Shown piece by piece: positions 9,757 through 18,400 of a stretch of 28,403 bases of DNA. The position numbers and the translations under genes were made by a program. Position 1 is the first letter of the stretch. Each line of letters opens with the position of its first letter. Source of the stretch: Actinomycetes bacterium (lineage in GTDB: Bacteria > Actinomycetota > Actinomycetes > Actinomycetales > Microbacteriaceae). The stretch spans positions 1 to 28,403 of the forward strand of contig JAEYZI010000072.1 in assembly GCA_023428065.1 (NCBI GenBank), given 5' to 3'. The notes beneath the pieces are model-generated. The model was not told the DNA's origin. It saw only the letters and a list, made by a program, of their open reading frames with translations, and did no database searches.

Positions 9757-11357
9757 GAGATTAGCCCCAGCTGCTCGCGGACGGTGTCCGCCAGCCGCGC
9801 GGACTCGGCGAACTGCGCTTCGAGCTCGACGCGGAGGCGTGTGAGCTTCTCTTCGATGGGCTCGCCGTCGTCTTCGGCCTCGGGTGCACCGACGTAGCGG
9901 CCGGGAGTGAGGGCGTAGTTGGCCGCTTTGATCTCGGCGAGCGTGGCCGAGTAGCAGAAGCCGGGGACGTCGACGTACTCGCCGGTTGCGGCAGCCGATT
10001 CGATCCCGCGCCACGCGTGGAAGGTGCCCGCGATCTTCGCGATGTCGTCGTCACTCAGCGCGCGTTCGGCGCGGTCGACCATGTGGCCGAGGTTGCGGGC
10101 GTCGATGAACAGCACCTGGCCGGCACGGTCGCCCTTGTCTTTCGCGAAGAACCACACGCACACCGGGATGCCGGTGGAGCGGAACAGCTGCGTGGGCAGC
10201 GCGACCATGCACGAGACGAGGTCGGCTTCGACGATCTCAGCACGGATCTGCACCTCACCGCCGGAGTTGGACGACATCGAACCGTTGGCCATGACGACGC
10301 CGGCCTGCCCGCCGGGGGCGAGCTTGGAGAGGATGTGCTGGATCCAGGCGTAATTCGCGTTGTTGGCAGGCGGAACGCCGAACCGCCAGCGCGGGTCTGA
10401 CTCGCTGCGCGCCCAGTCCTTGATGTTGAACGGAGGGTTCGCCATCACGAAGTTGGCTTGCAGATCGGGGTGCAGGTCGCGCGCGAACGTGTCGCCCCAG
10501 CGGGGTCCGAGGTTGCCGGAGAGGCCGTGGATGGCGAGGTTCATCTTCGCCATCCGCCACGTGCGCTCGTTGAGCTCCTGGCCGTAGACGGAGATGTCGC
10601 TGCCTTCGCCGTGGTGGGCGTCGATGAACTTCTCAGCCTGCACGAACATGCCACCCGACCCGCAGCAGGGGTCGTACACGCGGCCGTGTGTGGGCTGGAG
10701 CATCTCCACCAGCACGCGGACCACCCCGGCGGGCGTGTAGAACTCGCCGCCCCGCTTGCCTTCGGCTGCGGCGAACTTCTCGAGGAAGTACTCGTACACC
10801 TCCCCGAGCAGGTCACGGGCGCGGCGCCCGTCGGATCCGCCCTGCCCCTGCGCAGCGAATCGCGCCGAGTTGAACAGGTCGACGAGCTCGCCGAGGCGGC
10901 GCTGGTCGACGTTGTCGCGGTTGTAAATACGGGGCAGGGTGCCCGACAGCGGCGGGTTCGCCTGCATGACAGCATCCATCGCCTCATCGATCAGCAGGCC
11001 GATCGGCTTGTCGATCCCATCGACCGCGGCACCCTTGGCGTTCTCGGCGAGGAAGCTCCACCGCGCGTTCACCGGCACCCAGAACACGCCACGGCCGGTG
11101 TACTCGTCGATGTCGTCAATGAGCTCGGCGATCTGGTCCTCGTCATAGCCGTCGGCGGTGAGCTCGGCGCGGATGCCGGCGCGGCGCTCGTAGAACGCGT
11201 CGGAGACGTACTTGAGGAAGACGAGTCCGAGGATGACGTCCTTGTACTGCGAGGCGTCCATCGAGCCGCGCAACTTGTCGGCGGCCTTCCAGAGCGTGTC
11301 TTCGAGTTCTTTCATGGTCGACGGCGCCTGCGCGGCGGCTTTCGGTGTGCGGGGCAT
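9753..11357 (-). CDS. hsdM: Type I RM DNA N6-adenine methyltransferase subunit M (HsdM)
   Basis: A 534-aa SAM-dependent adenine methylase that modifies host DNA and forms the core of the restriction complex. The N-terminal HsdM helical domain starts at MKELEDTLWKAADKLRG (15-31) and includes ILGLVFLKYVSDAF. The SAM-binding motif is VYDPCCGSGGMF (about 227-238), preceded by GGEFYTPAGVVRVLVEML. The catalytic NPPF tetrad is at 307-310. The C-terminal helix (about 500-534) would contact HsdS. The ATG at 11357 has an AGGAA ribosome site 7 nt upstream, and only 9 nt separate it from the stop of the upstream 658-aa gene, so they form one operon. The typical length and intact motifs indicate an active methylase. 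Confidence 0.97.
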   Translation of the reverse strand: MPRTPKAAAQAPSTMKELEDTLWKAADKLRGSMDASQYKDVILGLVFLKYVSDAFYERRAGIRAELTADGYDEDQIAELIDDIDEYTGRGVFWVPVNARWSFLAENAKGAAVDGIDKPIGLLIDEAMDAVMQANPPLSGTLPRIYNRDNVDQRRLGELVDLFNSARFAAQGQGGSDGRRARDLLGEVYEYFLEKFAAAEGKRGGEFYTPAGVVRVLVEMLQPTHGRVYDPCCGSGGMFVQAEKFIDAHHGEGSDISVYGQELNERTWRMAKMNLAIHGLSGNLGPRWGDTFARDLHPDLQANFVMANPPFNIKDWARSESDPRWRFGVPPANNANYAWIQHILSKLAPGGQAGVVMANGSMSSNSGGEVQIRAEIVEADLVSCMVALPTQLFRSTGIPVCVWFFAKDKGDRAGQVLFIDARNLGHMVDRAERALSDDDIAKIAGTFHAWRGIESAAATGEYVDVPGFCYSATLAEIKAANYALTPGRYVGAPEAEDDGEPIEEKLTRLRVELEAQFAESARLADTVREQLGLIS

Positions 11358-11366
11358 GAGCGTTCC

Positions 11367-13343
11367 TTACTGGGTGGTAGCCGCATTCGCGGCGGCGTTC
11401 GAGTCGGTCATGGTCACAGCGCCCGAGGTCGCTCCGGCGACGAGCAGAGCTGCATAGTTGTCGAGACGCGCGGCGCGAGCCTCGAGCTCGGCACGGGCGT
11501 TCGCGATGTTGGCGAGTGCCTGGCGGAGCGGCGCGATCGTCTTCGGGGCGACGCGGCGCAGCGTCCATCGCTTCCATGCCCCCGGGCCGGCGGTCGCACC
11601 GATGATGTCGGCGGCGATGACCTCAGGCACGAGGCCGCCGGCGTCATTCGCGTTGATACGCAGCGCGCGGGCGGGGTAAGCAACGACCTTCGAGCCGTCG
11701 ACATCGACCCAAGCAGCCGCGGTCGGGCTAGTGCGGAAGACCACGTCGCCCGGGCGAGTAAGTTGCGCGTTCGGGTGCAGGGCTGCGAACGCGAGCTGAT
11801 CGATGCGGGTGTGGCCGATTGACGCAGGGTTGTCGAGATCGGATGGCGTCACGACGACGAGTCCTTCCGAGCCCAGCAGTTCAGAATCCAGGCGGACGCC
11901 CTGGATCTTCCTCAAGTGGCGGGCCGCGATCAGCTCCGGCACTGATGTGGCTCGGGGGACGCCGTGCGAATCAGGCACGATGCCAACTGGGCTGATGTCG
12001 TCGCGTACTCTGTCGGCCGCGAGGTCCAGAAGGGCGGGAAGCTCTGCCGCGTCTGTGGCCGCGGGCACAGGCTTCCTCGTCGCCGATGCCACGAGCGAGC
12101 CGCTTCGTGCCTGCAGCGATGTCGTCCTGACGAATGTCGCAAAGCGGAACTGATGGGCGCGCAGGTCGCGTCCGCTTCCCATACCCGCGATCAAGTCGGA
12201 TACCAGGTCGGCGCGGGTTGCAGGAGTCAGCGGAATCGCAGTGAGATCGGCAACGGCAGTGACTCGCTCCGCTGGCGGGACATCACCTGCCGGTGCACCG
12301 AGCACCCAGAGTGCGAGCGACTCGCGGGCCGCGCTATCAACCAGACCCGCCGACAAACGTACGATCCCCCGCACTCGCCCAAGACGAAGGATGTCGGCGC
12401 GCGCCCGCTCGTCGACGGGTGCCAGTGGATCGACGAGTGCCCTCCCGGGGCCGATTACCACTGCCGCATCCGAGTCGCGCAGCGACAAGGAGACTTCATC
12501 GACAGCTCGCAGGATCCCGGCGACGTCGTCGCCGGGCTGAGACGGAACGCGCGCGACCGCGACGAAGCGGGTTGCGGGTTGCTCTTGATCAGCGAGCCAA
12601 TGACCCTCGACGAGCAGCTGGCGTCGAACCCGTCGACTCTCAGGCTCGGCTGGCAGCACGATGCTCACCTCGTCACCGAGCTTGCTCGCGAGCGCGGAGG
12701 ACAGCGCGGCGTCGCGCGCATCGAGGCTCACGGCATCACCTTCGTGGACAAGCGCGAGCGTTACATCAACGACCAGGGCGATCGCATCGCTGACGAGCCG
12801 CCCTGCGGAGCCAGCCGTCCTCTGCGAGGAAGCATGTTGCTGGATCACGAGCGCCAGCGCGGCCGACGGTGAGTATGCCGCGTCGATCAGATGCGTTGCG
12901 TACTCGACCCAGGGTGCACCCCGACGCGCGTGCGAGGCGATCTCGGCCTGGAGTATGTCGTCACGGGGGTCGAGCTCGGCGGCGGCGTCCTCGAACTGGG
13001 AAGTCGTGAGTCCGCCCAGATCATCGATTTGCGCGGAGAGAGCGATGAGCGCTTCCAGCTCGGCGACAGATTTTGAGTCGGCGAAGGAGAAGTCCGACGG
13101 AGTCGCCGAAGCAGCAACATCCTCACGCGCCTCGGGGTTATTGCCGTGACCCGTTCGCACGAGCCAGTCGGCGACCTGCTGGGCGTCGAACTGAGTCCGG
13201 CCGCCCTTCTCGCCGACAGCCCGCGGGAAGGGATCCGACGCCGACGCGAACCTCGATCGCCACATGGACGCCACGGGTCGCTGTACGCCGGCCAGCCGGG
13301 CGACGCCGGCCAGGTCGATGAGGAGCGGTGGCGCAGTGGACAT
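11367..13343 (-). CDS. wHTH protein with methylase-like middle and HsdS-like C-terminus; no SAM/NPPY motifs seen
   Basis: The first gene of the hsd operon, 658 aa from ATG 13343; an upstream TTG at 13352 is less likely. Residues 5-65 form a MerR/AlpA-like winged helix (LAGVARLAGVQRPVASMWR, then FDAQQVADWLV). The same start is known in actinobacterial HTH-containing N6 DNA methylases. Residues about 297-350 (GRALVDPLAP, GRVRGIVRLSAGLV, LALWVLG) resemble the part of such methylases that follows the catalytic motif. However, no DPxxGxG SAM motif and no NPPF/Y tetrad can be found anywhere. Residues about 525-640 (PGDVVFRTSPTAAAWVD, then an Ala-rich coiled coil, ALANIANARAELEARAARL) look like an HsdS half-subunit. 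I read it as a catalytically dead methylase/specificity relative. It may regulate the operon or act as an accessory DNA-recognition subunit; the function is unproven. Confidence 0.6.
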   Translation of the reverse strand: MSTAPPLLIDLAGVARLAGVQRPVASMWRSRFASASDPFPRAVGEKGGRTQFDAQQVADWLVRTGHGNNPEAREDVAASATPSDFSFADSKSVAELEALIALSAQIDDLGGLTTSQFEDAAAELDPRDDILQAEIASHARRGAPWVEYATHLIDAAYSPSAALALVIQQHASSQRTAGSAGRLVSDAIALVVDVTLALVHEGDAVSLDARDAALSSALASKLGDEVSIVLPAEPESRRVRRQLLVEGHWLADQEQPATRFVAVARVPSQPGDDVAGILRAVDEVSLSLRDSDAAVVIGPGRALVDPLAPVDERARADILRLGRVRGIVRLSAGLVDSAARESLALWVLGAPAGDVPPAERVTAVADLTAIPLTPATRADLVSDLIAGMGSGRDLRAHQFRFATFVRTTSLQARSGSLVASATRKPVPAATDAAELPALLDLAADRVRDDISPVGIVPDSHGVPRATSVPELIAARHLRKIQGVRLDSELLGSEGLVVVTPSDLDNPASIGHTRIDQLAFAALHPNAQLTRPGDVVFRTSPTAAAWVDVDGSKVVAYPARALRINANDAGGLVPEVIAADIIGATAGPGAWKRWTLRRVAPKTIAPLRQALANIANARAELEARAARLDNYAALLVAGATSGAVTMTDSNAAANAATTQ

Positions 13344-13350
13344 GCGGATC

Positions 13351-13356
13351 AAGGTA
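13351..13356 (-). promoter_or_regulatory. Putative -10 box for a leaderless hsd-operon transcript
   Basis: On the minus strand TACCTT (TAnnnT) lies 7 nt before ATG 13343, and no purine-rich ribosome site precedes that ATG. The spacing places the transcription start at or next to the A of the ATG, the usual geometry of actinobacterial leaderless mRNAs. No convincing -35 hexamer is visible at 16-19 bp. Confidence 0.4.
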
Positions 13357-13386
13357 CACGGATCGGGTGACTCGGGCCGAAACAGC

Positions 13387-13406
13387 CTGATAAGAGGCGT
13401 TATCAG
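13387..13406. promoter_or_regulatory. Inverted repeat CTGATAA-N6-TTATCAG, candidate operator
   Basis: A perfect 7-bp inverted repeat with a 6-bp spacer, AT-rich against a very GC-rich background. It lies in the 193-bp gap between the divergent hsd operon and the DUF2130 gene, 30 bp upstream of the hsd -10 box. Half-site centres are 13 bp apart, suited to a dimeric helix-turn-helix protein. The adjacent wHTH protein is the obvious candidate binder (inference). Confidence 0.55.
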
Positions 13407-13536
13407 CCGATTAGTCCCGGCGCGCTGGATTCTGCTCGAGACTCCGTTCCGGCGACTTACGTCGCTGCCGACTGGCGCAGCGCTACTGGGGCTGCCCGTC
13501 CGTCGAGTCCGCCCTCGCCCCTAGTTGGAGGTACCC

Positions 13537-14760
13537 GTGATTGACACACCGACCATCGCTTCGAACGAAGTCAAGTGCCCGCACTGCGGCACCCTGTTCA
13601 CCATCGATGAGGCGCAGTACGCCGACATCGTCCAGCAGGTGCGCACGACCGAGTTCGAGACCGAGCTCCACGCCCGCCTCGCGGCGGCCGACAAGGCGAA
13701 GGAGACCGAGATCGCACTCGCCGTGGCCAATGCAACACAGCAGGCGCTTAGGGCGAACGCCACGAAGGACACCGAGATCCACCAGCTCAAGTCAGAACTC
13801 AAGTCGGCGGCAACTAACCAGGAGCTCGCTGTCGCGAAGGCGGCGTCGGCGGCGGAACAGCAGCTCGTCGAGGTGAGGAGCAAGCTCCAGCTCCAGGCGG
13901 CCGAGCAGCAGGCCAAGGATGCCGTACTCGCGCAGTCGCACGCCAAGGAGCTGGCAATGAAGGACGAGCTCATCGAACGCTATAAGGACATGAAGGCCAA
14001 GCTGTCGGTCAAGCTGCTCGGCGAGACGCTCGAGCAGCACTGCGAGATCGAGTTCAATCGCATGCGCTCCCTCGCCTTCCCCAACGCCGAGTTCGGCAAG
14101 GACAACGACGCGAGCGCCGGCACGAAGGGTGACTACGTCTTCCGCGACTACAGCGATGACCACGTGGAGTACGTCTCCATCATGTTCGAGATGAAGAACG
14201 AGTCCGACGCCACTGCGACCAAGAAGAAGAACACCGACTTCCTCGCCAAGCTCGACAAGGACCGCAACGACAAGGGCTGTGAGTACGCCGTGCTCGTGTC
14301 GATGCTCGAAGAGGACTCCGACCTCTACACGGGCATCACCGACGTCTCGCACCTCTACCCCAAGATGTTCGTCGTGCGTCCGCAGTTCTTCCTCGCGATC
14401 ATCGCCCTGGTGCGCAACGCCTCCCAGGACCTGATCGTCATCAGGGCTGAGCTCGAGCAGATCAAGAAGGAGAACATCGACATCACCGATTTCGAGTCCG
14501 AACTCGACGACTTCAAGTCGGCGTTCGGCCGCAACTACCAGCTGGCCAAGACCAAGTTCGACACGGCCATCAAGGACATCGACGCAACCATCGACCGGCT
14601 TCAGAAGGTCAAGGACAGCCTGCTCGGCTCGGAGAACAACCTTCGTCTCGCGAACGACAAGGCCACCGCGCTCACCGTCAAGAAGCTGACCAAGGGCAAC
14701 CCCACGATGGCAGCCAAGTTCGCCGAGCTGGGAGATCACAACCAGGACGACGCGGCCTGA
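13537..14760 (+). CDS. DUF2130 protein (coiled coil plus PD-(D/E)XK-like core)
   Basis: Starts at GTG 13537, which has a GGAGG ribosome site 5 nt upstream; the product is 407 aa. The N-terminus has a two-cysteine knuckle, CPHCGTLF (about 9-16), half of the usual zinc ribbon. A long charged helix, rich in Ala, Lys and Glu, follows from about 30 to 155 and is probably a coiled coil. The C-terminal half matches DUF2130 (PF09903): MKAKLSVKLLGETLEQHCEIEFNRM is approximated here, then GDYVFRDY, IMFEMKNE and LDKDRNDKGCEYAVLVS. GDxxF plus FExK is the pattern of a PD-(D/E)XK nuclease fold, related to RmuC. The family is often found beside restriction systems, but its role is unknown. The gene is divergent from the hsd operon and shares its control region. 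A nuclease role is inference from fold. Confidence 0.8.
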   Translation: MIDTPTIASNEVKCPHCGTLFTIDEAQYADIVQQVRTTEFETELHARLAAADKAKETEIALAVANATQQALRANATKDTEIHQLKSELKSAATNQELAVAKAASAAEQQLVEVRSKLQLQAAEQQAKDAVLAQSHAKELAMKDELIERYKDMKAKLSVKLLGETLEQHCEIEFNRMRSLAFPNAEFGKDNDASAGTKGDYVFRDYSDDHVEYVSIMFEMKNESDATATKKKNTDFLAKLDKDRNDKGCEYAVLVSMLEEDSDLYTGITDVSHLYPKMFVVRPQFFLAIIALVRNASQDLIVIRAELEQIKKENIDITDFESELDDFKSAFGRNYQLAKTKFDTAIKDIDATIDRLQKVKDSLLGSENNLRLANDKATALTVKKLTKGNPTMAAKFAELGDHNQDDAA

Positions 14761-14803
14761 CGTGCTCCGCCGAGCCATCTGTCGTCGCAAGTTGTGCCGC
14801 CGA

Positions 14804-14826
14804 GGCGACGCGTGGAACACGCCGCC
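14804..14826 (+). terminator. Hairpin downstream of the DUF2130 gene, possible terminator
   Basis: GGCG-AC-GCGTG-GAA-CACGC-CGCC forms a 9-bp GC stem with a 2-nt bulge and a 3-nt loop, 44 nt after the DUF2130 stop and between convergent genes. No U tract follows, which is common for actinobacterial terminators but makes the call uncertain. Confidence 0.35.
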
Positions 14827-14915
14827 CTAAGCAACAGCTCGATCCAACCTGGTGTGTGTCTCGATTGCGATGTGCGACAGGACCACGACCTGAGCAGCCG
14901 GGCGCCGAGCGCTCC

Positions 14916-15403
14916 TCAATAGTCCTCGCGAGAGTCGTCCTGATACAGGACTGAGTCGACCTCAAAGCGGTAGCTCATGTCCTCGAGTTCAGTGGCGAGC
15001 ACCCCGTTGTGATCCGAGATGTACTGGTTGAAATCGAACCCTACGTTCTTGATGGTGAGCGGAACGCCCGGCAATAGGGGGGGGTCGTTCACCGTGTAGC
15101 CGATTGCGAACCCAATTCGCCGAAAAGGTCGGCGAAGATCAGGGTTCCCTTGACCGCTCGCGTCGGGCGACGATCAGGCGAGAGCGTCAAGGTGAGGTCC
15201 ATGTCGACCCGATCGTCGCCATATTCACCAGGTGCAAACCTCTTGCCATCGACACGCAACGTCACCATTGCTCCGTCATCAACTGTCGAGCTCGGCCGTG
15301 CCGAGCCCTTGGCGTCTGCGCCGTAAGACGCGTCAAGGCGTTCTTCGAGGCCGGCGACGCGATGTTCGAGTGCTCTGAGCCGGTCATCGAGGCTCCGTTC
15401 CAT
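14916..15403 (-). CDS. Small coiled-coil protein of unknown function, apparent frameshift at about 15111
   Basis: ATG 15403 opens a frame encoding MERSLDDRLRALEHRVAGLEERL, an amphipathic coiled coil, then TLRVDGKRF, DRVDMDLTLTLSP and GTLIFADLFGELG. That frame stops at 15089. Restoring one base in the CCC run at 15111-15113 joins it to a good-looking frame (FAIGYTVNDPPLLPGVPL ... GVLATELEDMSYRFEVDSVL) ending at TGA 14916. The repaired product is 162 aa. The second half looks like a beta-rich domain. I do not recognise the family. It lies 62 nt downstream of the giant HEPN/helicase gene on the same strand, so it may be its partner, immunity protein or passenger; this is inference. The frameshift is either a sequencing error or real decay. 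The clear alternative is a 104-aa protein covering only 15089-15403. Confidence 0.5.
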
Positions 15404-15465
15404 GGTCGTGCGTTCCCTTCTCGTTCAGATGTGGTGGCTGTGTGGTTTCGCCCAGGTGGGGCCGC

Positions 15466-18400
15466 TCATCCGTGCCATGAGCCAGAATCTGTCATCCAGA
15501 TGCGCCCGCTCTCAACGCCGCGCGCGATGCCCAGGTCCAGCCGCTCCGAGATGCCGTCGGTCATCCGCTTTCCCCCGAAGACGGCGAGCGCCTCGCGCTT
15601 GAGCTCCACCTCGGTCATCCCGCCGCCCAGCTGCGCGACGATCGCCATGGCGTTCGCGATCTCCTCGAGCGGCACATGCTCCAGCGCGCGACCGTCGCCG
15701 GCTGGGCTGCGGCGTGCAATCCGCCACGTCGCCGGGTCGACTCCTTCCGGCCAGACGCATGAGCGATCGTGGGTTGCGAGCAACTCCTTAGGTACGCACC
15801 GCAGGATCGCATCAGTCCGCGCGGCCGCCACGCGTGAGAGGCCGAATGACTCGGCCACCAGCTTCGCCAGTCGCATCTTGTGGATCGGGCCTTCTGTGCG
15901 AACAACGTCACGGATGAGGGCACGCACCTTTTCGGTGGATGCGGGCGACGGGAGCGAGTCCAGGTCGAACGTTGAACCCGAACGGCGCGGATGCCATTCG
16001 ATGAAGTCCCGGAGGTCGGGATGCGAGACCGACGAGGCGGGGCTCGACTCGGCCCGCTCGGCTCGCCGGAGGGGAGTCGGCACTGCTTCGGTGTCGGTCG
16101 GCGTCGCCGCTGGCTCATCGACGTGCACAACCTCTTCGGAACGCCGCTCCAGGACAGCGACGCCTGTCGCGACGGCCGCAGTGATGCGGTCGAGGGTTTC
16201 ATCCGGTTGGTGCAACCACTCGGGCAGCCAGACGCGTTCCACCGCCGGCCATCGCATGAGTCCCTGCAGCACGTCGACCGGCAGACCATCGCGATCGGCG
16301 ACCGTGCGGCGGGCACGCCATCCTTCGCCGTCGAGAAGGACAGCGACCACCGGTTGCGCCGGGTCGTCTGCCGACGCGACTGCGAGGTCGACCCGGAAGT
16401 CGGACAGTCCGACATCCGTGCGCACAGCGAAGCCGCGGTCACGGAGTGCGCTCGCGATCTGGTCGCGATGGCGATCCACGACGGCCTGACGTGTGGGGCT
16501 GTCGGTCTCCGACTCCACGCCGGTGGCCGCCAACTCGAGGTACGCCTTCAGATGCTTGATCCCGATCGAGGCGGTCTGCTCGGCGCGAAGTTCTGTCGGA
16601 TCAAAGCTCGTGAAAAGGATCACCTGCCTGCGCGCTCGCGTAATGGCGACGTTGAGGCGGCGCTCGCCACCCGCGCGTGATAGTGGGCCGAAGTTCAATG
16701 GCACGTAGCCGCGCTCGTTCGCGCTGAACGCGACCGAGAACAGGATCACATCTCGCTCGTCACCCTGCACGTTCTCGAGGTTCTTGACGAAAAGGCCGTC
16801 CCGTTCGTCGAGGGCGGTGGCCAGCCGCTCCTCGGGATGCTCGCGCAGCAGCGCCTCGATCAACGTGCGCTGCGGAGCGTTGAAGGTGATGACGCCGAGC
16901 GATGGCGTCGCGTGGGGCGAAGCCGCGAATCGCCGTGCGACCTCGTCGACGATCGCTGAGGCTTCGACCGCGTTGGTGCGTAGGTCGCGACCCTTGCCGG
17001 TGCGGTTGAAGTGGCCCGCAACTCGTACGAGGGAAAGGCCGTGGTTGTCGTCGGCGAGGGTGTTCGAGCTGCGCCACGGGGCCGGGAACGACGAGAGGCG
17101 GCTTTCGTAATATGCGTGGTTGCTGAACGAGATAAGGCCCTCGTCCTGGCTGCGGTAGTGCCACGACAGCCACTTACTCGACACTCTCGCCTGAACGCAC
17201 TCGGTGAGGATCGACTCCTCGTCAGCCACGGTTCCCGGGGCGCCTGACTCGTCGGCGTCCGCGTCGACGCTGACCTCAGCGAAGCTCGTCGGCGGCATCT
17301 GCTTGCTGTCTCCGACGACGACCACCGAGTTCCCTCGACCCATGGCGCCGACCGCATCCGCCACGCGAATCTGCGATGCCTCGTCGAACACGACGATGTC
17401 GAAGAGTTTCGTATCGGCGGGGAAGAACCGCGCGACCGACTCGGGGCTCATCAGCACGCACGGCGCGAGCTGAGTGATGAGGTGCCCGTAGTGCTCGAAC
17501 AGGGCGCGCACGCTCATGCCGCCCCGCTGTCGACTCAATTGACGCTTGAGCTCGCCCATCGCGCCCCCGTCGAAGTTCGGGTCGACGGTGCGTTTCGCGA
17601 GGATCTCCGCGGGGATCCACCGCGGCAGCTCGGCGCGGATTTTGCTTGCGCTCGAGGTGAAGCGGCCGATCGTCCGATTGTGAGCGGCGACGTCGAAGGA
17701 GGCGAGCGCCTGGCTCTCCTCCCGCTCCGCGACCGAGGACGCGGCGATGCCCTTGTCGAAGGCGAGAGAGGCCAGGTCGGCCGGCACCAGGCCGTCGAGG
17801 AGGTCTGCGCGGGCCTCTGTCATCCCCGACGCGCGCAGGGGCTCGAGGTGACGGACGAATGCCACCCACCTTTCGAGGGCTGCCGAGTTCGCCGCGCCGA
17901 GCCCGCGCGCAGTGCGCGATCGACTCCAGCGCCGCAGGAAACCGTCATCGCCCGACCATCGAGCCACCGCCTCCGCGTCGAGGTTCGGAATGGCGCCGAT
18001 CAAGGCGCGCCACGCCGTCGACACGCGTTCCAGAACCGGAGTCAGAACTCCATCATTCGCGGTGTTCGTGTAGAACGTGCGCAGCGTCTCCCGCCACGGG
18101 TGTGCGGACGGCGCGAGCGCTTGGCTGATCCAGTTCGCCTTATCGAGACGCTCGAGAACTGACTTCGCTCCTTCTCCCGTCCACGGGTTCCACGACGGAT
18201 CGACCACGGGGACCGGAAGAAGGGCGAGTGAGTAGCGCAGCACCTCGAGTGCGGAGAGGCTCGCGACGATGTCGGCCGCAAGCGGAGTGACCCGACGCGC
18301 TGGGAACCGCTTCGGCTCGACGCGAAGCGCGGCACCGAACTCGGCGAGGACCGCCCGCTGTCGCTTGCGGCGACCGAAGAAGTTCGATGCGTCGGCGGCG

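Noticed and set aside
9757..10014. N-terminal extension of HsdS to 450 aa
   Set aside because: The extra 86 residues are Arg-rich and overlap the end of hsdM out of frame; the ATGA-overlapping ATG at 9756 starts directly with TRD1.
10458..11822. A 454-aa plus-strand open frame across hsdM
   Set aside because: Antisense shadow of hsdM and the upstream gene; Val/Glu/Arg-rich composition, no motifs, and it crosses a real gene boundary.
13452..13465. GCGAC-TTAC-GTCGC short hairpin upstream of the DUF2130 gene
   Set aside because: Five-bp GC stems are common by chance in this composition and no promoter element aligns with it.
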